From contig NZ_JAAXGE010000002.1 in the NCBI RefSeq assembly GCF_014750685.1, positions 1 through 64,000 on the forward strand: DNA of 64,000 bases, read 5' to 3'. This document shows positions 55,919 to 64,000 of the stretch, piece by piece. Every line of letters starts with the position of its first letter. Within the stretch, counting starts at the first letter, position 1. This DNA is from Bacteroides sp. GM023 (GTDB lineage: Bacteria > Bacteroidota > Bacteroidia > Bacteroidales > Bacteroidaceae). Below the pieces are notes generated by a model that was not told where the DNA came from, ran no database searches, and saw nothing but the letters and a program-made list of their open reading frames with translations. Position numbers and translations under genes: made by a program.

Positions 55919-57067
55919 ATGAAAAGCTGGATTATAAGTACTATAATCGCCATCTGTCTGACAACGGGAATGGGATTTGCCCAGGTTCCCTATCAAATCG
56001 AAGGAAAATGGGCTGCCGGAATAGGGAAAAAGGTCTATTTGAGTAACTTCCCTGCGGATACTCCCGAAGCGGTAACGATTGATTCGACCATCGTAGCCCC
56101 GGACGGAAGTTACAAGCTGTCGGGGAAATTGGACAAGATGCAACTCTTGTCTATCACGCATGAGGGTAGCAAAGGCTACCGGGCGCTGATGGGTGACGGA
56201 AAACCTGCAAAGATACTCATAAGGGATGTTGAATACTCTTATAAGGCACCAGCAGCCGCTTATGAAATAATAGGGGATTCAATAGAGCATAAGGCTTCTG
56301 AAGCCATCCTGGCATATTGGGGACATGATTTTATACGCAAGATGAGCGAAGGTATGTTTGTCACCGGTATAGAGAAAAGTGCCAAAGAAAACGACCTGTC
56401 GAAGAAAGCTGAATGTGAGGAGAAGCTAAAGGCTGTTCTACAGGAAAGGGAGAACGAGAAAAAAGATTTTCTAAGGCAATATGGGAATTGTCTCGCCGCG
56501 CCTTACTTCATTGTTATGAATCTGCTGAAAGGTATTCCCGTGGATGAGACGGAAGCATTCTACAACGGTATGGGAGAAAGGGCGAAAAAGACACCGAAGG
56601 GAATCGAGCTAAAAGAAAGTATTGCAAAGATGAAGGCTTTGGCACCGGGAGCGAAAGCACCGGATTTCACATTGCCGACTGTGACAGGAGAGGAATTTTC
56701 GCTTGAAAGCCTGCAAGGTCATATCGTCATTCTCGATTTTTGGGCTTCCTGGTGTGCGCCTTGCATTGCAGAAATGCCTACCGTTAAGGAGATTTATGCG
56801 AAATACAAAGATAAAGGGTTAAAGGTAGTAGGTATCTCTATGGATAACTCGAAAGCGGCATGGATGAAATCCATTGATAAGATACAGATACCGTGGCTTC
56901 ATGTTTCATCTCTCAAAGGTATGAAAAGATGTCCGGTTGCAGAACTTTATCAGGTATATGCCATTCCTAAATTATATATCATAGACAAGGAAGGAAAAAT
57001 CGTAAATAAGGACTTACGTGGAGAGGATTTAAAGAAAAAGGTGGACGAGCTTTTCGCTCGTCAGTAG
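55919..57067 (+). CDS. second exported TlpA/ResA-like thioredoxin-fold protein with DUF4369
   Basis: This 382-residue paralogue of the protein at 48240-49376 shares the mature start QVPYQIEGKWAAGIGKKVYL, a DUF4369 domain and a helical middle with many Glu/Lys. The thioredoxin-like domain has WASWCAPC and the cis-Pro loop YAIPKLYII, ending KVDELFARQ. It should act on disulphides in the periplasm. It is the last gene of the susC operon and is followed by a terminator. The active-site dipeptide differs (CAPC here, CGPC there), which may change redox potential. The in-frame ATG at 55913 is also possible. Confidence 0.87.
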   Translation: MKSWIISTIIAICLTTGMGFAQVPYQIEGKWAAGIGKKVYLSNFPADTPEAVTIDSTIVAPDGSYKLSGKLDKMQLLSITHEGSKGYRALMGDGKPAKILIRDVEYSYKAPAAAYEIIGDSIEHKASEAILAYWGHDFIRKMSEGMFVTGIEKSAKENDLSKKAECEEKLKAVLQERENEKKDFLRQYGNCLAAPYFIVMNLLKGIPVDETEAFYNGMGERAKKTPKGIELKESIAKMKALAPGAKAPDFTLPTVTGEEFSLESLQGHIVILDFWASWCAPCIAEMPTVKEIYAKYKDKGLKVVGISMDNSKAAWMKSIDKIQIPWLHVSSLKGMKRCPVAELYQVYAIPKLYIIDKEGKIVNKDLRGEDLKKKVDELFARQ

Positions 57068-57126
57068 AAACGCTCAATCATCATAGAATTCCCCAATCCC
57101 CAAATATAAAAATTACATGATTGAGA

Positions 57127-57156
57127 AAGCCCTGTTATCGTGAGATAACGGGGCTT
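57127..57156 (+). terminator. terminator of the ECF-controlled susC operon
   Basis: A 13-bp stem (57127-57139 with 57144-57156, one G-U) has the tetraloop GTGA. It is followed by only a weak U-rich run. It lies 59 bp past the last stop codon, between two convergent genes. Confidence 0.6.
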
Positions 57157-57247
57157 ATTGCATTCAGTTCGAGTATGCCATAGACTATGGATACACACAG
57201 TCTGAATATCACGACTTAGTATCTCATAAAGTCTTGTCCGGTTTCTT

Positions 57248-58105
57248 TTAGAACCCCACCGGTAATGTGAATAACTGATACATCAATGTACGCGCCATGC
57301 GTACCTGTCCTTTCGTATTGGGATGCAAACGGTCATACCCCGCATCATAAAAGTAAACCAGTTGTTCCTCCACCATCGGATTCAGTCCTGTCATCGCATT
57401 AAAGTCTATCACAGGCACTCCCCATACATTCCCGGCTTCCTTAACTGCCTGTACATAAGCATCCACATATTCACCACAACTATTCTGATAGTTTTCATCC
57501 GGCTGCACATTTGTTTCTCCAAAATCTGCCAATGAACGATGCAACGGAGTTAAAAGAACAATTTGCTTATCCGGGAAAAGCTGTTTCAACCGTTGCATCC
57601 CGATATTGATACGTCCCTTATACGTATTTCCATCCATTACAAAGGTACGCTTCTTACGTGTCTCCATCTTTTTAGTCTCGCCACGAGCCGCCATCACCTG
57701 TTCTTCCGTTTCCGTAAACCATTCTCCAATAGGGACACCGGCATTAAAATCATTTGTGCCCATGAAAACAATGATTGCATCCACTTCCGCGCCATGTTCT
57801 TTCTTCAACTGTTCCGCCTGACGAGGGACATCATTCCACTGCCTTCCGCTTATGCCATATACATAAGGAGTGATTCCCAGCCACTCTTGTAGGAAATCCC
57901 AGTATTTCTTTATCTTATCGCCATAGCAATTTGGATCTGTTATAGAATCGCCTATATATCCTACTCTTTTCCCCTGCCACGGATGCTGGATGCTCCCGTT
58001 ATTGTTTTCACGGGGATTTACGACTTTAGAAGATTGATTCTGTCCGAGTACAAAACAGGAGCAGAAAAACAGGGCTGTACAGGTGAGTAATAGTTTGCTT
58101 TTCAT
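57248..58105 (-). CDS. secreted SGNH/GDSL-family hydrolase
   Basis: This 285-residue exported esterase-type enzyme has a signal peptide to about residue 22. It shows the four SGNH blocks: catalytic Ser in YIGDSITDP, Gly in GISGRQWND, Asn in FMGTNDF, and the Asp-x-x-His pair in DRLHPN. It probably removes acyl groups, such as acetyl, from a glycan or acts on another ester. It is a single-gene unit, convergent with the ECF operon and with -7 boxes upstream, so no substrate link to its neighbours is clear. Carbohydrate esterase family membership is possible but not assignable by eye. Confidence 0.85.
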   Translation of the reverse strand: MKSKLLLTCTALFFCSCFVLGQNQSSKVVNPRENNNGSIQHPWQGKRVGYIGDSITDPNCYGDKIKKYWDFLQEWLGITPYVYGISGRQWNDVPRQAEQLKKEHGAEVDAIIVFMGTNDFNAGVPIGEWFTETEEQVMAARGETKKMETRKKRTFVMDGNTYKGRINIGMQRLKQLFPDKQIVLLTPLHRSLADFGETNVQPDENYQNSCGEYVDAYVQAVKEAGNVWGVPVIDFNAMTGLNPMVEEQLVYFYDAGYDRLHPNTKGQVRMARTLMYQLFTLPVGF

Positions 58106-58392
58106 TGGTATTTTTATATTAAATGTGAACTACTTGCAGTTAGTATCTGACAAAATTAGTTCAAAATTAGATAGTTCCAACGAATTTAGCAAAACTTTTG
58201 TTTATCACATTTAGGGATGGATTATTTAATTTAGTAGAGCTTGTGTATAGGAGTTATAAGAAAAGGATTCCGAAACAAAAGCCGAAGCCCAATGGCAAGA
58301 GGCCGTAGAACGGATGGAAGAAATATAGTGTTGCGAAGACTACTCCCGCAGCATTCCGCAATCATATGTTAGATACGAGAGGTTTAGCAGGG
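58106..58392. other. 287-bp gap with promoter boxes and a possible gene remnant
   Basis: Two minus-strand TAATTTTG boxes (58151-58158 and 58162-58169) could serve the SGNH gene. At about 58264-58329 one plus-strand frame reads KDSETKAEAQWQEAVERMEE and then stops. Its charged composition looks like the end of a lost gene, but it has no start and is too short to name. Confidence 0.4.
58151..58169 (-). promoter_or_regulatory. two -7 boxes upstream of the SGNH hydrolase
   Basis: TAATTTTG occurs twice on the minus strand (58151-58158 and 58162-58169), 46-57 bp before the start. Both match TAnnTTTG. AT-rich context makes chance matches fairly likely. Confidence 0.35.
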
Positions 58393-59313
58393 TTACTTCC
58401 TTTCTCCTTTCTCTTCCTTCTCTATCATCTTATCGTAATACGCTATGCGTGCGGCACACTCCCGAATAGTCACCTCACGCAGCACTTCTGTACGTGCCAG
58501 CATATATTTGTATTGCTCTTTGCTAACAGTAAACAGCCGATTGTATCGTGCCTCGATATACGCACGGCATAATTTATCAAACGATTCTTTGTTCTCAGGA
58601 GTGTTTATTGGAAATACATTCGCAAATCCTCGTGAACGGCTTTTCGCCATTGCCCCCAATACGTCCAATTTATGAGATTTAGGGCGAGTACCACCAGAAA
58701 CAAGCAAATACGCTTTGTAGTAGCGTTCGCAGGCTTGATGTAATTCAAACGAACCATATTTAAAATCATCGTTTTTATAGGCAGTCTTCCCGGTATCTAA
58801 GAAACATTCTCCCATGTGGAAGCATCCAACATATTCTTCCTCCGCATATTGCTTAATTTCTCGATACGGCAGCTTCTCCGGTTTACCAATCTGAAACGTA
58901 CCGTCATCATAAAGCAAAATACCATCTTTCATGATTTCATAAAAGAAATAATGCTTTCTCCTCATAGCCCGGTTAATGGTCACCGTGCTTTCTACAATAA
59001 TTTGCGGTGGTGTAGGGTGGTGTCTCCCTTCCATTCGTTTATCATACTTAGGAATAATAACGTCACGCGCATGATTCTCCGCTTTAATCGCATCGCTCGT
59101 ATCACATATCACCAGAATATCCAAATCACTCTGGTAATAAGTAAGCACTCCGTGTTCGTCGTATGATTCATCCCAGATGACGTGTTCTCCCCGGGCATAA
59201 CTCCCGTAAAGGACAATCATACGCACATTAGCAAGATGCGCCAATATCAATTCTTGTAGCATCGCCAGTTCTTCCTGCGTGCGTTTAGGCAAACGCTTTA
59301 TTGATCTTTTCAT
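58393..59313 (-). CDS. nucleotidyltransferase (MNT-type) fused to a HEPN domain
   Basis: This 306-residue cytoplasmic protein has an N-terminal polymerase-beta-type nucleotidyltransferase domain (about 20-120). Its GSYARGE is the G-S motif, and the metal pair is in SDLDILVI. The C-terminal HEPN domain (about 165-290) has FELHQACERYYKAYLL and GTRPKSHKLDVLG. In two-gene MNT/HEPN toxin-antitoxin systems the MNT protein modifies and silences the HEPN RNase. Here both are in one chain, a form common in Bacteroidetes whose role is not settled. The strict HEPN RNase motif RxxxxH is not clear. It is preceded by its own promoter box. Confidence 0.82.
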   Translation of the reverse strand: MKRSIKRLPKRTQEELAMLQELILAHLANVRMIVLYGSYARGEHVIWDESYDEHGVLTYYQSDLDILVICDTSDAIKAENHARDVIIPKYDKRMEGRHHPTPPQIIVESTVTINRAMRRKHYFFYEIMKDGILLYDDGTFQIGKPEKLPYREIKQYAEEEYVGCFHMGECFLDTGKTAYKNDDFKYGSFELHQACERYYKAYLLVSGGTRPKSHKLDVLGAMAKSRSRGFANVFPINTPENKESFDKLCRAYIEARYNRLFTVSKEQYKYMLARTEVLREVTIRECAARIAYYDKMIEKEEKGERK

Positions 59314-59349
59314 ATTGTCAGTCTATCCGGGATTTCTTTGTCTTATCCG

Positions 59350-59357
59350 CAAAGATA
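59350..59357 (-). promoter_or_regulatory. promoter -7 box (TATCTTTG) of the MNT-HEPN gene
   Basis: The reverse complement TATCTTTG is an exact consensus match, 37 bp before the start codon. Confidence 0.5.
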
Positions 59358-59426
59358 GCTTAAATCAGTCTATTAATGATTGCAGTGCAGAGCTTTTTTT
59401 CGTCTGCTATTTCCATTTTCCATAAT

Positions 59427-60749
59427 TCATTGCACCTCTTCATTTCTCAATCCTTCTGTTATTACTTTCCTTATCGGCATCAAAAACCTTTCCAGTAAAG
59501 ACATATCCTCAGTAATAATATCCGCCTGCCCTTCCATCTCAGGCAAGAATGGTAATTCTTTATTGTAACTGGTTCGCAACCCGTTCGGAAGTTCAATGTC
59601 TACCATATAACTTTTAGCATTCTGTCCGTCCACTATCGGTATTAAAGAAATATTCTCCACTATCCCTTTCACAAGACCGAATTCTTTATCCGGATAATTA
59701 CTAAACCGTATATTCACTTTCTGACCTTTTCTCACCTTGCCCGACCTTTCCGTTGGTAACATCGCCTTTCCGATAATCTCTCCCTGATTAGTGGGTACAA
59801 TATTAAAAACGATATTTCCCGCTGTCACATTCTGATTGTTTGTCCAATACTGCGTCAAAGTAATCTCTCCATCTATCGGAGTAATCAATGCATAACTTAT
59901 TTCCCAGGCATCTATTTCCGCCCTTAATTGATTAACAAGTGAGCGCAGTTGAGTTTCCAACGCATTCTTTTGATCCAAATATTGGTATTCCGTATCATAC
60001 AAGGATTCATTCATTTGCGCCAGTTGAATCTGTAGATTCTCCAAAGAGCGATCCATGTTTTCTACCGAAAGGGATGATTGCAGATATCTGCTGTAAGATT
60101 CTTCAACTGCTTCTTTAGAGATAAGCCCTTTGACTCCCAGCAGCGAATCTCTGGCATATTGTTGATGCGCAATCTTCGCCTGAACTTCCGACAAATCTTT
60201 CTGTTTCAGCATATTCCTATAATAAACTTCATTCCTCACAATCCGTTCTTTTACCAAATCTATCTTTTTTAAATGATACGCTAACTCCTTAAACTGCTTG
60301 TATTCAGACATCGACAGGTAAAAAGACGAATAAAGAGACTGCAAACTGCCAAGCTGAAGTTGTTGAGAGGGAACTAAAGCGATAGTATCCAGACTATTTT
60401 CCGTCTGTCGTAACAATTCCTTGAGACGGAGTATATCATTAGTCTTAGCCGGATTTTCTATCACTGCAAGCAAAGTATTCGCTTCCACTTGCTGATTATT
60501 CTCCACATACAACTCCTGTAACTTCCCCGAAGTTTTCGCCATTACTGCGGATACAGGTGTAGTCCCGGTCAGGGTTACTGTGGAACTGATAACATCCGGA
60601 TATTTGAACACGGCACTGCCGATTAGCAACATAAGAACGACACAGGCTGTCACCGTGATTCCCCAACGGATAATCCATGCGGGAACAGCACTCAATACCT
60701 CATTGAATTCCTCGCTTCTTAACTCTATTTCCTGCTTCTTGTCTTCCAT
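59427..60749 (-). CDS. HlyD-family membrane-fusion (adaptor) protein
   Basis: This 440-residue adaptor links the ABC exporter in the inner membrane to an outer-membrane channel. It has a cytoplasmic N-terminus, one membrane span at about 27-48 (WGITVTACVVLMLLIGSAVF), and a biotinyl-lipoyl-like half-motif (KTSGKLQELYVENNQQVEAN). A long coiled-coil hairpin covers about 100-270, and a beta-barrel domain (ISYALITPIDGEITL, LPTERSGKVRKGQKVNIRFSNYP) follows. The small gap of 3 bp after the transporter gene shows one operon. No outer-membrane TolC-like gene is in view; it may lie beyond the edge or elsewhere. Confidence 0.88.
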   Translation of the reverse strand: MEDKKQEIELRSEEFNEVLSAVPAWIIRWGITVTACVVLMLLIGSAVFKYPDVISSTVTLTGTTPVSAVMAKTSGKLQELYVENNQQVEANTLLAVIENPAKTNDILRLKELLRQTENSLDTIALVPSQQLQLGSLQSLYSSFYLSMSEYKQFKELAYHLKKIDLVKERIVRNEVYYRNMLKQKDLSEVQAKIAHQQYARDSLLGVKGLISKEAVEESYSRYLQSSLSVENMDRSLENLQIQLAQMNESLYDTEYQYLDQKNALETQLRSLVNQLRAEIDAWEISYALITPIDGEITLTQYWTNNQNVTAGNIVFNIVPTNQGEIIGKAMLPTERSGKVRKGQKVNIRFSNYPDKEFGLVKGIVENISLIPIVDGQNAKSYMVDIELPNGLRTSYNKELPFLPEMEGQADIITEDMSLLERFLMPIRKVITEGLRNEEVQ

Positions 60750-60752
60750 ACG

Positions 60753-62981
60753 CTATACTCCCAGTTCCAACTGATTTTTCACCAATGTGTAGTAAGCTCC
60801 TTTCTTTGCCGTAAGTTCCTTATGGGTTCCTGCCTCAATCACTTTTCCAGCTTCCATCACGACAATATTATCCGCGTTCTGAACTGTACTGAGACGATGC
60901 GCTACTACCACCACCGTTTTGCCTTTATAAAACTGTGTCAAATTGTCCAGAATAATCTTTTCATTGTTGGCATCCAAAGCATTAGTGGCTTCGTCAAAAA
61001 ATAGGAACATCGGGTTCTTATAGATGGCGCGGGCTATTAATAGCCGTTGCTTCTGTCCTTGACTCACGCCATTTCCTTCCATACCGATCTTACTGTTGTA
61101 CTTCTGCGGAAGAGATTCGATAAATTCTTTGATATTAGCCATCTCTACAGCGTTCGACAACTTCTTCATGTCTACCGATTCTTCACTGATAGTAATGTTT
61201 TTCGCAATAGAGTCTGAAAAAAGAAAACCTTCCTGCATCACGGCTCCGGTATTTTGTCTCCACAAATGCGGATTGATATCTTTAAGCGGGTAATTGCCTA
61301 TCTTTATATCGCCTTTCACCGGATTATAAAATCCTAGCAAAAGTTTGATTACAGTCGTTTTGCCACTACCACTGGCACCTACAATAGCAGTTACTTTGTC
61401 ATGCGGAATGGTGAGATTCAAATTTTCCAGTACATAATCTCTTTCTGCACCGTCATAACTGAAACATACATTCTCCATTGTAATATCCCGATTCTCCGGC
61501 AACGTATTTATTTTATCATTTACCGAACCTATTTCTTCTTCCTTGTTATTAATTTCATTGAGCCGTTCAAGACTTATTTTGGCATCTTGCAATGATTGGC
61601 TGAAACTTATTACCTGACTGATGGGACTGGATAATTGCCCGATAATATAACTGATAGACATCATCATACCCAAGGTGATATCCCCATCTATTACAGCCTT
61701 TGCCGATAAGAAAGAAATGAGAAGCGAGGTCGTTTGGCTAAAGAAAATAGAACCCACTTGTTGAGTCTGTCCCAACGCAGTTCCCTGGATGCTTATCTTA
61801 AACAGTTTCACTTGTATGGATTCCCATTTCCAGCGCTGTTGTTTCTCACAGTTGTTTAGTTTGATTTCCTGCATACCTGTGATGAGTTGTACCATGTTGC
61901 TTTGATTGGCTGAAGCCTGCGCGAAGCGGGCATTGTCCAATTTGCGGCGGTAACGCATAAAAGACAGAATCCACAGTACATACAACGTATTCCCTACTAA
62001 AAAGACTATTAATATAGTCAGATTATAATACGCCATGATACCGGCGAAGATAAAGAAGTTGAAAAAGGAGAAAAGAGTGGATAATGTCGTTCCAGTCATA
62101 AACGATTGAATACGCCCGTGGTCACCAATCCGTTGCATAATATCCCCTATGTTTTTGGCATCAAAAAAGCGGATGGGCAATCTCATCAATTTGGCAATAA
62201 AGTCAGAAATTAGAGTAATGCTTATTCGAGTATTCATATGCAAACTAATCCAACTCTGAATAAAACCGACTCCCATTTGAGTGACCGATAACACGAGTTG
62301 TGATACCAATATCAGCGTGATAAAGTTCAGATTATTGTTTCCAATGCCCTGATCAACCATAGCTTGTGTCAGAAAAGGAAGAATAAGCGAAAAAACACTG
62401 CCAAGCAGCATTCCAATCACCAATTGAAACAATTGCGACTTGTATGGGAACAAGTAGCGCAGATAGAAAGAAAGATTTCTCTTTTGTTGCTCCTCGTCGT
62501 CTATTCGTTCGTAAAAGTCGGGCGTAGGAGTTACCAATAGAGCAAAACCTGCTTCCTTTCCTTCATCTCTGGTACTAATCCAACATTTCTCAAATCCGGC
62601 TTTACTAATAGGATACTTTCCTTTGGCAGGATCGGATATGCTGAATGTGTAGTCTTCCGCGATTTTAGAAAAAACTTTTCCTTTCTTTTTAATGTCATAC
62701 AATACCACGAAATGATTCTGATTCCAATGAAGAATACAAGGCAAAGGGACATCTTCAATCAGCTGCTGAAGGCTGATACGTACTCCTTGCGTCCTCATGC
62801 CGATACTCTCGGCAGCATCGCTGATGCCTAACATAGAGACCCCTTGCCGGGTGATAAAACTTCTTTCCCTCAAGTTTTGCAGAGAATAACAACGACCGTA
62901 GTATTTAGCAATCATGCGTAGGCATGAAGGACCGCAGTCCATCGAATCAAGTTGCTGGTAATGAGGAAAAGATTTAATCAT
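60753..62981 (-). CDS. peptidase-containing ABC transporter (C39, bacteriocin/RiPP exporter)
   Basis: This 742-residue exporter cuts a leader peptide and pumps out the mature product. The N-terminal C39 peptidase has catalytic Cys16 (SMDCGPSCLRM), His90 (WNQNHFVVLYD) and Asp117 (FSISDPAKG), all present. A six-span membrane domain covers about 165-450. The ATPase has Walker A GASGSGKTT, signature VSQGQKQR and Walker B FLFFDEATNALD. C39 peptidases of this type cleave after a double-Gly leader, so a double-Gly precursor peptide is expected nearby. None is inside the window. It lies 27 bp after the glycosyltransferase gene and 3 bp before the HlyD-like gene. Confidence 0.92.
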   Translation of the reverse strand: MIKSFPHYQQLDSMDCGPSCLRMIAKYYGRCYSLQNLRERSFITRQGVSMLGISDAAESIGMRTQGVRISLQQLIEDVPLPCILHWNQNHFVVLYDIKKKGKVFSKIAEDYTFSISDPAKGKYPISKAGFEKCWISTRDEGKEAGFALLVTPTPDFYERIDDEEQQKRNLSFYLRYLFPYKSQLFQLVIGMLLGSVFSLILPFLTQAMVDQGIGNNNLNFITLILVSQLVLSVTQMGVGFIQSWISLHMNTRISITLISDFIAKLMRLPIRFFDAKNIGDIMQRIGDHGRIQSFMTGTTLSTLFSFFNFFIFAGIMAYYNLTILIVFLVGNTLYVLWILSFMRYRRKLDNARFAQASANQSNMVQLITGMQEIKLNNCEKQQRWKWESIQVKLFKISIQGTALGQTQQVGSIFFSQTTSLLISFLSAKAVIDGDITLGMMMSISYIIGQLSSPISQVISFSQSLQDAKISLERLNEINNKEEEIGSVNDKINTLPENRDITMENVCFSYDGAERDYVLENLNLTIPHDKVTAIVGASGSGKTTVIKLLLGFYNPVKGDIKIGNYPLKDINPHLWRQNTGAVMQEGFLFSDSIAKNITISEESVDMKKLSNAVEMANIKEFIESLPQKYNSKIGMEGNGVSQGQKQRLLIARAIYKNPMFLFFDEATNALDANNEKIILDNLTQFYKGKTVVVVAHRLSTVQNADNIVVMEAGKVIEAGTHKELTAKKGAYYTLVKNQLELGV

Positions 62982-63008
62982 TGATCCAATAATTTATCAA
63001 GAACATAT

Positions 63009-64000
63009 TTAATCCATTGAAGACAACAAGTCCTCATATCCCTTTAGCATTTGCTTTACACTATAACGATTATGGTATATTTCCTGTGCATTCCTGCCCA
63101 AATTTATCCTTAACTCCTCTGAGGACAATAGCTTTTCAATGGCTTTCGCCAAATTATAAGAAAATTCTTCCGAATCATCTCTTTTGCCAATCTGAGCTAT
63201 TAATGCATTCACACCATCTTGAAACATATTTCGCACGCCAAATCCATCAGATGCAACAATAGGAAGCCCATGCATCATCATTTCGATTCCAACATACGGG
63301 CATTGTTCATAATAAGAAGGAATTACGCCAATATCAGCAATAGAATACCACTTTTTCAGTTCCTCTTTATTTATTAATCCAAGATATGACACATATGTAG
63401 CAAAACTTGAAGAAATATTTATTAGATTTTCAATTCTGTTGCTATTGTCAGAACCGATAATAACCAATCGAACATTTGGACTATTTCTCAATACAATATG
63501 AAATGCGTTCAATAGTGCCTGCATCCCCTTTTGCATCGTTGGTCTTCCCACATAAAGAATAATTTTCTCATTATCAGGTATAAACAATTCTTCTTTCAAT
63601 ATTTCCTTATTACAACTCTGCATATCATCTCCACCTTTTTCAAATCCATTCGGTATTAAACGAATTTTCTTTGGATCAACTAAATAGACAGTTTGCAATA
63701 GATTATAAGTATCCTGAGATAAGCACACCACAAAATCCACCAATTCATACATCTTTACTTCTTTAGCATAATAATTCAAAACATATTTAGCTTCTTTCTC
63801 CTCCACCTCTTTCTTTTCAACGATTTGCTTGTATTTATCTACATCCCCCATACATTTTGAGGTCCACCCTAAATCATGAATAGTAAAAATGACTTTAGAC
63901 AATGGGTAGTCTCTTTTCAATATTGCCAATAACTTTTCGCAAGGCGAATGATTGACAAAGAAAATATTATCAACAGAATCTTGAATATATAGCCTGAAAA
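63009..64000 (-). CDS. GT4-like glycosyltransferase, 5' end beyond window
   Basis: This partial GT-B enzyme has an open frame to the window edge (330 codons visible), so the start lies to the right of 64000. It shows FTIHDLGWTSKCMGDV, the nucleotide-sugar domain start KIILYVGRPTMQKGMQALLNAF, and the donor motif SYYEQCPYVGIEMMMHGLPIVASD with the E-x7-E pair. The layout resembles glycosyltransferases that accompany radical-SAM peptide clusters in Bacteroidetes (TIGR04157-like), a call needing a profile search. In one operon with a peptide exporter, it may glycosylate the exported peptide or a carrier. Confidence 0.75.
   Translation of the reverse strand, partial: FRLYIQDSVDNIFFVNHSPCEKLLAILKRDYPLSKVIFTIHDLGWTSKCMGDVDKYKQIVEKKEVEEKEAKYVLNYYAKEVKMYELVDFVVCLSQDTYNLLQTVYLVDPKKIRLIPNGFEKGGDDMQSCNKEILKEELFIPDNEKIILYVGRPTMQKGMQALLNAFHIVLRNSPNVRLVIIGSDNSNRIENLINISSSFATYVSYLGLINKEELKKWYSIADIGVIPSYYEQCPYVGIEMMMHGLPIVASDGFGVRNMFQDGVNALIAQIGKRDDSEEFSYNLAKAIEKLLSSEELRINLGRNAQEIYHNRYSVKQMLKGYEDLLSSMD

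Noticed and set aside
58264..58329. short charged peptide frame (plus strand)
   Set aside because: Possible remnant of a lost gene, but without start, length or family it cannot be called.

Overview
The window looks like chromosomal DNA from a gut Bacteroides species, B. ovatus, B. thetaiotaomicron or a close relative. The evidence is two SusC/SusD systems, a hybrid two-component regulator, an ECF sigma/FecR pair, a 'smalltalk' micro-protein beside an HU-like protein, and many copies of the Bacteroides -7 promoter box TAnnTTTG. No rRNA, tRNA or CRISPR array was seen.

Layout. (1) 1-1853: mobile DNA. A complete IS4-family element (300-1616) has 19-bp terminal inverted repeats and a 9-bp target duplication. 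It sits near the C-terminal stump of a tyrosine recombinase. (2) 1875-23032, minus strand: a polysaccharide utilisation locus (PUL). The susC operon runs SusC, SusD, two SusE/F-like lipoproteins, GH43, GH31. Behind it are two (alpha/alpha)-type proteins of unrecognised family, a GH65 enzyme and the HTCS regulator. GH31 and GH65 suggest an alpha-glucosidic substrate and GH43 a pentose-bearing one, so the target glycan is not obvious. (3) 23129-25189: an ADP-forming acyl-CoA synthetase. (4) 25834-35838, minus strand: HU-like protein, truncated amidase, smalltalk, two large YD/RHS proteins (the second with a variable toxin-like tail), two small paralogous candidate immunity genes, and a small lipoprotein. 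(5) 36298-38778: an exact 22-bp tandem array, then metG. (6) 38855-46475, plus strand: a surface glycan cluster with a flippase, six glycosyltransferases or related proteins, and its own internal promoter. (7) 46478-57067, plus strand: ECF sigma, FecR anti-sigma, TlpA-like protein, STN-type SusC, SusD, lipoprotein, second TlpA-like protein. Two near-identical bipartite promoter elements with the same 11-bp spacer lie before fecR and before susC, and are probably the sigma factor's own targets. (8) 57248-59313, minus strand: an SGNH hydrolase and a nucleotidyltransferase-HEPN protein. (9) 59427-64000, minus strand: a HlyD-like adaptor, a C39-peptidase ABC transporter and a glycosyltransferase that runs off the right edge. 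These form the export end of a probable (glyco)peptide system.

How the parts work together. The HTCS should sense a breakdown product of the PUL substrate and switch on the susC operon and its satellite enzymes. The ECF system should be switched on by ligand passage through its STN-bearing SusC, relayed by FecR. It carries no glycosidase but has two thioredoxin-like proteins, so its substrate may not be a plain polysaccharide. The RHS block has the order expected of a polymorphic toxin followed by immunity genes.
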